Below are positions 54,864-64,000 of a stretch of DNA of 64,000 nucleotides, piece after piece (position 1 is the first letter of the stretch; every line of letters begins with the position of its first letter). A program made the translations under genes and the position numbers. Under the pieces are notes generated by a model. The model did no database searches and was not told the origin of the DNA. It saw nothing but the letters and a program-made list of their open reading frames with translations. The stretch lies in contig RDEW01000009.1 of assembly GCA_011109175.1 (NCBI GenBank), positions 1,514,607 to 1,578,606 on the forward strand, read 5' to 3'. The DNA is from Dicyema japonicum. Its lineage: Eukaryota > Dicyemida > Rhombozoa > Dicyemidae.

Positions 54864-56490
54864 TACGTGGATTCGTCCCTATTGAATTCAATCCGAATAA
54901 TTTCAACTCAATTGATAAAGCAGTCTGTCACTTTAATAAGGTGATTCTAAAAGGGAGCAAACTATTTGTCATAAAAGAAATCTTAAAACTCACCAAGAAG
55001 AAATATGATGCTAGCACAATCCAATTAGTAAAAGAAAGGAATTGTCTCAAACGTAAAAAGCACCTAACAAAACATGATACTAACAGAATCCGTGCGCTAA
55101 CATAAAAATCAACGAAAAGACAAACTTCTCCAAAAACAAAACTGGGCCGAATTTCTAGTGCTATGAAAGAAAATAGTTCACTTACCAAGATGTGGAGGAT
55201 GCTGTGAAATGTCAAAAACGCTGAAAACAATATCGAGGGAGACCGTGAACAGGAGATGGTCTGAATAAATTTATCAACACATTGTGTGAAAATAAGCCAC
55301 AAACCATTTCAAAGATGGATATTCCTCCACACAAAAAAACCAAACCGAAAAGAGGCATCCAACAATGTATGTTCTACCGGGAGATGTCGCTTTGGAGATC
55401 TATCGAACAAGAAACCGGACGGGATCCCGGTTATTCTGTTGAAAAAGATGGGCACAGTAGGGTATCAGCACTAACATGCATCTTCAACTACTCAATCAAC
55501 TTCAACTATATTTCCGCTATTTGGAAACTTTTGAATATTCATCCAATACTGAAGCCTGGGAAACCAAGGGAGTACCCGGCTTCTTACAGGCCTTTGTCGC
55601 TCTTGTGCGTCCAGACAAGAATCCTAGAAAGATTGATTATGACACTCACACGACATTCCTTCCGAGATGCCAGATTTCAGCATGGTTTCAAAAAGGGACG
55701 ATCAACTATCATATACCTAAATACATTACAGAAGTTCATAACAGATGGTCTTAACAAAAGATCAGGACAGAAAAAGACGATTGTATGGTCAATTGATATC
55801 AAGAATGCTTTTGATTCGGTTTCGAGAAAGATTATCACGCACAAAATATATTCGTGAACATTGACGCAAACATGAATTATGGTTGGGAAATTTCTTGAGT
55901 GGTCGACGAGGACGAGTACACTATGGCAATCGATGTTCCGTATCGAGACTATTAGCAAATAACGTTACCCAGGGGTCTGCATTATCTCCCCTCTCGTTTA
56001 ACCTCATGATGATGTGAGTATTATCGAAGCAACGAGAAGAGTACAGGACAATCTGAATAAACTAAGTCTATGGCTTTGGGAAAATCAATTGACTGCTAAC
56101 CCGGAGAAGTCAGTGTTGACTCTATTCACGACAAACATAAGACTAAGGAAAGTATCAATTGACGTCACACTAGATGAGAAGAATATCCCGCAAAACAAAT
56201 ACCAGAAAATCCTGGGAGTTACCTTTGACACCTTCTTAACCTTTACAAAACATGTTGAAAATATGCTATTGACATGTACGAAAAAAATCAAAAGCCCAGA
56301 AACCTAGAAAATATGATAGAGGCGACTGGAAAAGTGCCCCTGCGAAGGAATCGAGTATGCGGACCCCTCCATATCGGAAATGCGCAGGAACGCAATCGGA
56401 ACACCGAGAAAAGATGCAGAGAATGTTGAGGGAGGCTGGGATCACCTGAATTTTATTTATTTTGGATATGACGGTGGTTTTCTGGTTCAA
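54864..56490 (+). mobile_element. LINE-A linker, reverse transcriptase and 3' end
   Basis: It continues the copy begun at 52,356: FNSIDKAVCHFNKVILKGSK (linker), ILKPGKPREYPASYRPLSLL, FQHGFKKGRSTIIY, SIDIKNAFDSVSRKIITHK, FLSGRRGRVHYGNR, NLNKLSLWLWENQLTANPEK, KILGVTFDTFLTFTKHVENM, then a degenerate LINE-A end and TAATAATAATTATT. The YADD region is deleted (SALSPLSFNLMM is followed directly by the next block). Confidence 0.85.
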
Positions 56491-56643
56491 TAATAATAAT
56501 TATTACTGTCTGAGATTTTCGCAAGTCGTTTGTAACATTGTTTACCACGTGTAAAATGGACTACAACATCATTCAAAGAATTATCTTTAACAATACATTT
56601 ACAGAGAGCGATTCAAGATGCTCGTCAGTATGAAATTACATAG

Positions 56644-57135
56644 TTAGGTGCGAGTCTTATTTTTTAACCCAGTGGTCCTGGGGCAATAATAATAATCGAC
56701 ATTATGACCAGGCATCTTAGTGATTAGTTCTGTCGCTTGCTTCGCATTTAGTGGATTCGATTTCCCAACGCTAAGAATTCTTTTCTGGTCTTTGCATTTC
56801 TTCAACTCATAAGAGGTGTCATGGAATCCACACAACTTTGGTGAAAACTAGTGCCTGGTCAGCATCCAGAGAGCATCTCTCTTCCATAACCAGTACAGGG
56901 GTCCCGACAATTATGGATGGATGTGTTATTTGTAAAAGATGCGTCTGACTCCAACCGTGTGAAGTGGGTAAAACCTATTTCGAATATATCCGAGGTTATT
57001 AGTAGGGAAGAGATGCTTTTTTTGATGCCGAGTCCCCTAAGATAGGTGGATTCCATGACACCGTAAAGGTCGAAATTATAGAAGAATGATTCAGAAAAGT
57101 TGACGTTATTAAAAAAACCGCACTTGAACAAGCAC
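56644..57135 (-). mobile_element. LINE-E C-terminal fragment
   Basis: The minus strand reads MESTYLRGLGIKKSISSLLI, TRLESDASFTNNTSIHNCRD, and ends near LLLLPQDHWVKK. The ending matches 17.9 kb. No catalytic motif is seen. Confidence 0.5.
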
Positions 57136-57255
57136 TTGACTTGTCAGAAAATAAAAAAGAATCGATTATAAATTTGGTAACCTCGGTGATATTTTAAGGT
57201 TATCAAAATAGCAAAAATAATTGGTGTTACTATTTAGGTAGTTTAGTAGAAAATA

Positions 57256-59942
57256 TCAATTTATTTGTGCTCTCCAAAAATTCGAATCGAGACAAAAATT
57301 AGCATTCAGTCCCCTTATTCTACAATTCGTAGTTTTTCTCTCATTTTCTGGTGATTGTACTTTTCCATTTGATCTGATGGGTTGGATGATTTGACATCTC
57401 CTAAATTGTGTCATTACTCCACACTTTGAACATGTTTTGCCGTTCTTTTCAACATCTGGTAGAGAAATATTATCATGGAAATATGGTAGACACATTTTGA
57501 AGGAAAGTGGTTTCTTCTTCAAAACCTGAGACTTAATTCCAGCTAAAAGTCTTAAATTCTGCTCATTTATCTCATCTCTCAGTTGATATACATTTCCAGC
57601 CTTTTCTTGAGTTACTTTACTTTTTCTAACAATCCTTTCCTTGGTAAATCTTGATCTTTCCTTTGAAGTGTCCATCATTTCCGGACTACCTCTTTTACTT
57701 GACTTTTCCTTTGAACTGTTCATCATTTCAGGACTACTTCTTTTGCTTGACTTTTTTTGATTAAACTTTTTTCTGTGATTCTTTTTTGAACTATAGCACG
57801 AATAATTCGGTTTTGGACTCTGATTTGTCTTGTATTCAATTAGAGGACAACACTTCCGAGGGGGTGTTTTTTTCTCCACTGGGGAGTCAAATCGGCAGTA
57901 TTCGTCTTAGTTTTTTGAACGATTTGTTTTTCCAGTTTTCCATTCGTCTCAGTCTGTTTTGAGCTGACATCGATTTTGTGTAGAGGGGGAAGCTGTTTAG
58001 GCAGTTTAGGAGAACGAATAGGGATGCAATCAACAGTCAAGGAAGAACCAGAATAATGGGGCTTCTGTATTATCGGTCCTCTATAGAGGAGTTCAAAGTC
58101 CCCAACGTTTGCGCCCTTACTAATCCGACGGTCACATACAACTAGAGGTCAGCCAATATGAACCTTTTATAGTATCATCCAAAACAGCAGAACAGAGCAT
58201 TTCAGTCACACTAGTGCTTGAATCCATGCTGGGACTGGAATTAATCTCGATCAACCACGGATTTAACTGCTCATCGATGATAAAGTCAGCCCCATATAAC
58301 TCAAAGGAATTCTAATTTCTGACAAATTCCCACCTTTCGTTGGTCAATCGATTCCTGACCACACATAACAGCACAGAGAATGGATTTTTTAATGTTCGGA
58401 TATATCCGATCTTTCCATTCGTTTGGATGTCCAACGGAACTTCAAAATATGCACATGCATACCTCAAATATTCCTGGAATCTTTCACATGTCCACATATT
58501 GTTATCAGGCAACTCTGACGACCGGTTTACTTCATTAGAATAGTATTTTTGAATCGCATTATTATTTAAGTGGATCGATCTACGTCTCACAGAAAAAACA
58601 ACGCGTGAAAGTCTATCAGCGAAAACTGATGGGAACAGAATCTCAGATAGCTTTGTTTGTATATCCAGATTGTTAGGGGATTCCAGTCAGTCACCAAAAA
58701 CCACTGACGAATGTCGAATTTGGTAGAATAAATGAGAAGTGGGCGTTCAATATATTTTTGAACTACAAATTTGGCCTTCTGTCGACTATACGTTGTATCA
58801 GCCACCTTAACCACATCAGAGTATTTGTCACATATAAAAATCCCTACAATCTGACGATAAAGTACCTCTCCCACGTGATCGGGCTGCTGGTTTGACAATC
58901 CAAATGTTCCTGGTACCGTCAATTCTGTCCTGTGGATAGATATCTGCGAGTTGAGATAATAAATTTGAGCAGTGGTTAAGGGTTGCTTTAGGAATGCCAA
59001 AATCCTTATATTTTCCATTCCTGACAACAAGGGACAAAATTACTTTAAATTTTGGTAATTTTCGAGAAAATTATTCCACCTTTCAGGGGAAATTTTTTCC
59101 TAGAATAAAATTTAAAGTAAAAACTGAAATTGGGTCCTCCAAGTCCTCGTTATTATGGAATCGAATGAAGCTTTCGACTTGCAATATAGCAAAGGATACG
59201 TTTTCTGACACAAACGTTGCCGGAGAAACAAAATCGGCTGAAATAAATTCCGTTTTACCTTTTGCGTATAAAATTTTGAGGAATCCGATGCATGCCGTTA
59301 ACCGAAAATCATCTTTTATTTAAGAGAATACTTGAACCTGTGAATGCATCCAGATCATCGTCCTCGAACAGTCGAATGCTCTGGGGTAGATTGTGGTCTC
59401 GTCAACGTCGGAATACCACGACAACTGTTTTAAATGCAGTAACAAACCAGCCTGAAGTTATAAAAAGGGTCACTTTGGTGGTAAGAGACCAGGAACCACG
59501 AAAATGGTTGATAATTTGGTGCTTTTCGAGAAATTTATAGTCAATACTATTCGAACGGAGAGTCCATATCAGATTTGAGGTAGTGTTGCGTAACAGACGA
59601 GCCTAGATTGGTATAGGTATCGTTTTACTGTGATTTGGCACTGCTTTATATCCTCCTGTTCAGGCTCGTCAACCTCATCTATGGTAAAAACGAATTGTAA
59701 CCAATTTCCGTCGTCATCACCAGAAAACGATGACTCCTCTGACTGTTTACATACCTTGGACGGTTTTTCCACTTTTTCAAGCCACCCACGTGACATGAGA
59801 GATTTTCGAATGGTCTTATATCCCCCAAAGAGTGAAAATATTTTGCCGGACTTGGTTTACGTGCAGGACCTACCTTTTCTATCGATTCCACGTGGGCTTT
59901 CAACTGTCGAATCTCGTAAATAGTCAGATGCTTTTCTTTCAT
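57256..59942 (-). CDS. TTLL3: TTLL3/TTLL8-type tubulin monoglycylase
   Basis: Start [20 protein letters not shown], then after a 23-nt intron [20 protein letters not shown]. Family blocks follow: [93 protein letters not shown]-like [94 protein letters not shown]. This is the TTLL ATP-grasp fold. About 12 introns of 21-26 nt are placed. Single-base shifts remain before NFRL, at YPRAF/LFED and in the tail. A basic C-terminal tail, with two KSS-SPEMM repeats, runs to 57,256 in another frame. The enzyme adds glycine to axonemal tubulin. Confidence 0.85.
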
Positions 59943-59959
59943 TTGATCCGACTAAATTT

Positions 59960-60890
59960 CCTTAGAAAACAGAAATAAATTTTATTGTATATCATTAAAT
60001 TATTTATTTTATTTAATAAATTAATAAAAAATAGTTCCAATAAAATAAACTAAGAAAATATTACATTTAATTTTGACACTCAGAAAAAGTGTTAAGCAGA
60101 GGAACCTAAAGGTCAGGTCGGTGGATTGTGGTAAACCGGCAAATTAAAAATTTATTTCTTCAGAATTATGTTTTTAGTTTATTATTGTTTTAATTGATGA
60201 TTAACTAATTTATTTTATTTGTTTGCTGATTTTTAGTCAATATTATAAGAATAACGAAATCAATGTGTCAACAAAGCGACCGTATTAACTTTGACATTTT
60301 CAATTGATTTTTAGTAGAATGATTTGAACTTGGATTTTTAAGTGGATAACTCAAAAATATGAATTTGGAATTTCTAGTTGATTTTTATTCGTCAAACTTA
60401 GTTTTGTTTCTGGCTTAAAAAATCTTATTTATTCCCCTAAAGTTAAGGAAACTGGTAGCTAACAAGAAAGTGAGAATCGAAAGCGGACGTCCCCAAAAAT
60501 GAGTCAGTTGTACATGTTGTGGCGTAAAAATTGATGACAAAAGAATTGGTGGTCGTCGCCTAGAATGCAGGAGTGACATAGTGACAACACCGATTCTGCT
60601 CATAGAGTTTTTTTATTTTGTTTAATGGGGTTAAATCAATTATATTTTTGTGCTAAAACTGCATAAATGGTGGATTATTGTTTAATACAGGTGATTTGAT
60701 TTAAAATTTGATTTAATTTACTCCGTCAAATCATTAGAATTTTTTTAATATTAATTCAAATTTGATTTTTTCATAGAATAGTAATTAATCATCGTTTTTA
60801 AAAAAAAAATCAGGTTATTTAATGAATACAAGGTCAACTTTGCAACTAAAAATGCTGACGCACATGTCGTATTCCATAGTAATAATAATA
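59960..60890. other. AT-rich spacer with weak coding-like fragments
   Basis: A plus-strand stretch near 60,510 reads CTCCGVKIDDKRIGGRRLEC, a cysteine pattern of unknown meaning. Nothing else was recognised. Confidence 0.3.
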
Positions 60891-62230
60891 CAGTGAATTC
60901 CTCTAATTGGCCACCCTTAAATTGGCCAATTCTCAAATTCGTCACACATTATTAAAAAATTAAAATTTATTTTTCTTTTTCAATTATTTTATTAAAAATA
61001 AAAATTTCAAACTAAAAATGTTACAATATGTTCGAATGCTTCTCCTTGAATACAAGGCTTAATTGTTTCCAAAAACTCGAATTTTCGAGATATAAAGACG
61101 AGAATAATACTAAACCGTGCCAAAAAAGTCGATCACAGATTTTCTGATTTATTTAATACTCGAATTTCAAGAAAAACCGTGAATAATATTCTTAATTCCC
61201 GAGATTCCATATTAAAAACATCTAAAAATTATACTCCAACAAAGACATGCAAATCGTTAAAATTTCAGCAACTTGATACTAACTTTAACTTTAATTACTT
61301 TATTAGCAAGGAAAATTAAAGAGGGAGTTATTTGGCCTTATACCGCAAGTCTTGCAAACGCTTGGCAGGGGAATCTTGATCCCTGCTCTCTTCGATTTTT
61401 CAAGAAGCAAGATAAAACGCTCTTTGTATGCAGTGTAATACCATCCTTCCAGTCCATAAAGGAGTGATGGAATGATCGTACGTGAAAAAATAAAAACATA
61501 TCCGTTTCGAGCCTCAATTTCCTCATACACAATAACGCATGGTGGGCTTACTTCCTTTTGAGTTTAAAATCGCACAATCTGCTCCCGACACAACAAACAT
61601 CAATGGCGACAAACTCACAACAAACCTGATGAAACAATTCTCGGATTCCTTGTCTTTAGATGACACCGATAAAAAATTGATGTTCTAGTCCCTGGTATAG
61701 CCCCTTCTTTCCAGTATAAAGATATCGATTCGAAACCCGAGAGTAACGAAACCGGAGATTTGATGGAATCTAAGGGTATTTTTAATTTGTTTATGTTAGG
61801 TGCTTTGTTAAATGATGCACTAATATCAAAAAACCACAAAATATTGCTGAAAATTTATCAATTAGTGATTTCAAGAATTCTAAAGGATTTCTTACAAGAT
61901 TCAAAAAAGACATGGTTTTCGAATGCATAAATTACATGGGGAAATGATAACTGGCAAACATCCTGACATAAGGATTTGAGATCACTTTTAAGAAATTTCC
62001 AAACATTATAAAGAAGGCGAAATTTACAATATGAACGAGACAGAGTTTTATTATAAACTGATTTTTTTAAATTCCCAAATTGCAAATTTAAGGGACTTTT
62101 GTATTTTAATTTTCTGGGGGAAAAATAATTTTATTTCCACTGTGTTACTGAACAGGCCGTAGTTTAGTGACCTCTGATCCAACACAGTGATGTTGACTAC
62201 ATTTATTTATTTTTAGCAGCTGTAGAAACC
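60891..62230 (+). mobile_element. Tigger/pogo element interrupted by LINE-D
   Basis: The left end is TA then CAGTGAATTCCTCTAATTGG, with a second GGCCAATT motif. A helix-turn-helix frame reads DLFNTRISRKTVNNILNSRD. After the LINE-D piece, broken frames give RFKKRHGFRMHKLHGEM and EIYNMNETEFYYKL, the CENP-B-type and first catalytic blocks. The right end was not found. Confidence 0.75.
61290..61535 (-). mobile_element. LINE-D fragment
   Basis: The minus strand reads NGYVFIFSRTIIPSLLYGLE, GWYYTAYKERFILLLEKSKR, LPSVCKTCGIRPNN. It is related to 9.2-9.4 kb and lies within the Tigger at 60.9-62.2 kb. Confidence 0.65.
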
Positions 62231-62359
62231 CCTTCAAAGAATAATCCAATAGAGTAAGTAAACTAAATCAGTCCTTTTTGGTGCTATTCTGCTACTGCAC
62301 ATCACTTAAGACCACATACTAAATAAAATTATTCCGAAGACCAAGGGTAAAACCAAACT

Positions 62360-62510
62360 AACTAACTCCTTGATCCTGACGTGTTCCATCGATTCCAGAA
62401 CTTGTCTCCAGGTGGAAAGAATAGTTGGATCTTTTTGATTCCGAGCAGGCATTGGGCGTCTCCTTAGTAAGGTAAATCCAATGACACCATCAGAAGAAGG
62501 AAAATAAATT
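62360..62510 (-). mobile_element. LINE-B 3' end
   Basis: The minus strand ends SMEHVRIKELV, preceded by LSTWRQVLE. It matches the LINE-B copies at 24.5 and 50.7 kb. Confidence 0.6.
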
Positions 62511-62519
62511 TTTAACCAA

Positions 62520-63035
62520 CTAGCCGCATCCCACCACGTGGCTAATTACACTACTAAGATGTTGGCTAACCTGGTCTCTTTGGCAGACCTCATCCGCTCT
62601 GGCTTCTCGCATAAGTCCAGGCATACTAAAACTTGACATCCACAAGGAATTTGACTCGTTGTAAAGAATATTCTAACTTAGAAATCTTCAAAGCAATTTT
62701 CTAAAAGACTCAAACTCTGGCTTGATAACTTCTATAGCGGTCGGAGGAGACATTTCTGCCATGAATATATAAAATCGTTTCTCTCGTCTTCTATCTAATG
62801 ATATCCCCAAAAGTTTTTATTATCTCTTTAACACTTTCTGGCCGACCTCCCTAAACTGGAAGTTGAAAATTATGCTAACTTGTGGCCAACAACGTAATCT
62901 TGGCCTCACATGCTACAGAAAAGAGAAAATTCTTAACTAAGTGACCTAAGACTGAAATGGAGGAGGTCCTATCCGACATGGACGAGAATCCTGAATGGCT
63001 CACCATAAAGGACATGTTGTTATCTCGTACCTAGA
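62520..63035 (+). mobile_element. LINE reverse transcriptase remnant
   Basis: Frames give DIHKEFDSL, KLWLDNFYSGRRRHFCHEY, LADLPKLEVENYANL, VANNVILASHATEKRKF, and MEEVLSDMDENPEWLTIKD. The YADD box is replaced by VANN. It ends abruptly against a minus-strand piece. Confidence 0.65.
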
Positions 63036-63460
63036 TTGGTTTTTAAGGTATTTGTTCATGGCTTCATAGAAGTGACTGTTTTGCAAAGTAGTTGCCCACA
63101 CCATCTTCTGTTGTCATCAAATCAAAAATCTTTCAAAGAGGCGGATATAAAGTTGCGGTCAATGACTTTTTTGGTAACTTCCTGGATTGCGGATAGTTTC
63201 AAGAAAGAGGAGCTGTAAATGGCTATTGACCGCAAGTTATTGCGTACGTCAATGCCGATTGTACAAATTACCAATAGACATCGAAAAGGTGCCCAGGGTT
63301 TTTTCCGAGGGGATTTGAGATTATTTTCAAGATCCTCATTCTCGTAAGTGTCACAGTCACCCAATTCTCAGCATGCTTTACGAATGTAAGTTCTTGATCA
63401 AACGTCACCCCCAGGATGGTTGGTGTGGCCGTAAAAAGGATTGCCACATCGTTAATCGTG
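63036..63460 (-). mobile_element. LINE thumb fragment
   Basis: The minus strand reads TILGVTFDQELTFVKHAENW, TRMRILKIISNPLGKNPGHL and SALTYAI. This is the region after YADD. Its orientation is opposite to the neighbouring RT remnant. Confidence 0.65.
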
Positions 63461-63499
63461 GTCTTTTTCTATAATGTTATCTGCAAAATGTATAGAGGA

Positions 63500-63650
63500 T
63501 CACAAATGATTTATTTATTTAATAACCCCGAAAAGGGAACACCAAGAAAGGAGTAAACCAACTAATTAAGTGATCCCGATACGCATCAACAGGATCGAGA
63601 GGTTTTTCCTATGTTCCTCCAGAGTACCCACGGCTTTCCTGAATAGACGA
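63500..63650 (-). mobile_element. LINE-A 3' end
   Basis: ATTTAATAACCCCGAAAAGG, GAACACCAAGAAAG and ACTAATTAAGTGATCCCGAT are almost identical to 3.09-3.23 kb, so these two copies belong to the same young subfamily. Confidence 0.85.
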
Positions 63651-63790
63651 AAATAAAACGTGGCGTCATGTGGTTCACCTTTTGTGGTGGCGCTTAGTGT
63701 AGAAAAACACAAAAAAAACCATTTGCTCTTCCCCATCCATAGTCCTTATGCCTGGATGGTATACCTCAACAAATGATTTTGTAGGTTACT
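63651..63790 (-). repeat. R2 interspersed repeat
   Basis: The reverse complement contains GGATGGGGAAGAGCAAATGG and CACTAAGCGCCACCACAAA, then ACATGACGCCACG. It aligns with copies at 44.4 and 47.9 kb. Confidence 0.55.
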
Positions 63791-63901
63791 AACCACTATG
63801 GTCTACCATTGAGAAATATTGACAACATAAAGTTATTTTATTTAAAAAAATAAATATTTAATTGAACTTAAAATAATAATTTAATAAAGCGCTACTTTCA
63901 A

Positions 63902-64000
63902 ATGCTTGGTAATACTGGAGTTGACCCAACACTTAAAAGGGCTTATTTGAACTTTTTGGACGACAAAGTAAGTAATATTAATCCAACAGGATGGGAATGG
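63902..64000 (+). CDS. 5' end of a gene cut by the window edge
   Basis: Exon 1 encodes MLGNTGVDPTLKRAYLNFLD then DK. It is followed by a good 22-nt intron (GTAAGTAATATTAATCCAAC then AG) and GATGGGAATGG. The short segment 'AYLNFLDD' resembles the start of MCM3 ('RDYLDFLDDEED'), but 25 residues are too few to decide. The replication-licensing role is only a possibility. Confidence 0.45.
   Translation, partial: MLGNTGVDPTLKRAYLNFLDDKVSNINPTGWEW

Overview
This is nuclear DNA from a small, intron-compacted metazoan. About 40 splice junctions were placed by matching conserved protein frames, and nearly all introns are GT-AG and only 20-30 nt long, most often 22-24. Established knowledge: dicyemid mesozoans (Dicyema) have introns averaging about 26 bp. 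The gene set is animal-like: an ORAI calcium channel, SMG6-type nonsense-mediated decay nuclease, AP-3 sigma, UFM1, Drp1, axonemal DRC9 and a TTLL3/8 tubulin glycylase. TAA, TAG and TGA are all used as stops. A dicyemid is therefore my best inference, but no taxonomic search was possible.

Host genes lie in small islands: a cathepsin L-like copy (6.2-7.4 kb), CMC1 (11.1-11.5), ORAI (21.8-22.5), AP-3 sigma, an unrecognised gene and UFM1 (26.8-28.5), an SMG6-like gene (30.0-31.9), Drp1 (34.7-36.9), an unrecognised multi-exon gene (40.5-41.9), farnesyltransferase alpha / NTH1 / DRC9 / tRNA-Ser (44.7-48.3), MRPL43 (51.5-52.0), TTLL3/8 (57.3-59.9) and the first exon of a gene cut by the right edge. 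The genes do not form one pathway. DRC9 and the glycylase both fit a ciliated animal. FNTA and NTH1 are tail to tail, 3 bp apart.

Most of the rest is transposon debris. Working names are used: LINE-A (endonuclease plus reverse transcriptase, C terminus of the type 'EEHR..MR.LL..AGIT', tails of TAA or TAAA repeats, at least 15 mostly 5'-truncated copies), LINE-B, LINE-C, LINE-D and LINE-E (recognised mainly from 3' ends), RTE-like LINEs, Tigger/pogo elements, CGGBP1/ZBED-type hAT elements, two inverted-repeat MITEs, a tRNA-derived SINE in at least five copies, and a repeat called R2. One hAT copy is complete with a perfect 8-bp target duplication. At 52.4-56.5 kb a SINE sits in a Tigger, which sits in a LINE-A.

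Several otherwise intact genes (Drp1, TTLL3/8, cathepsin, possibly MRPL43) carry single-base indels. Together with a single N flanked by a duplicated 198-bp block, this suggests consensus or assembly errors as well as real decay. No bacterial-style operon, CRISPR array or defence system was seen.
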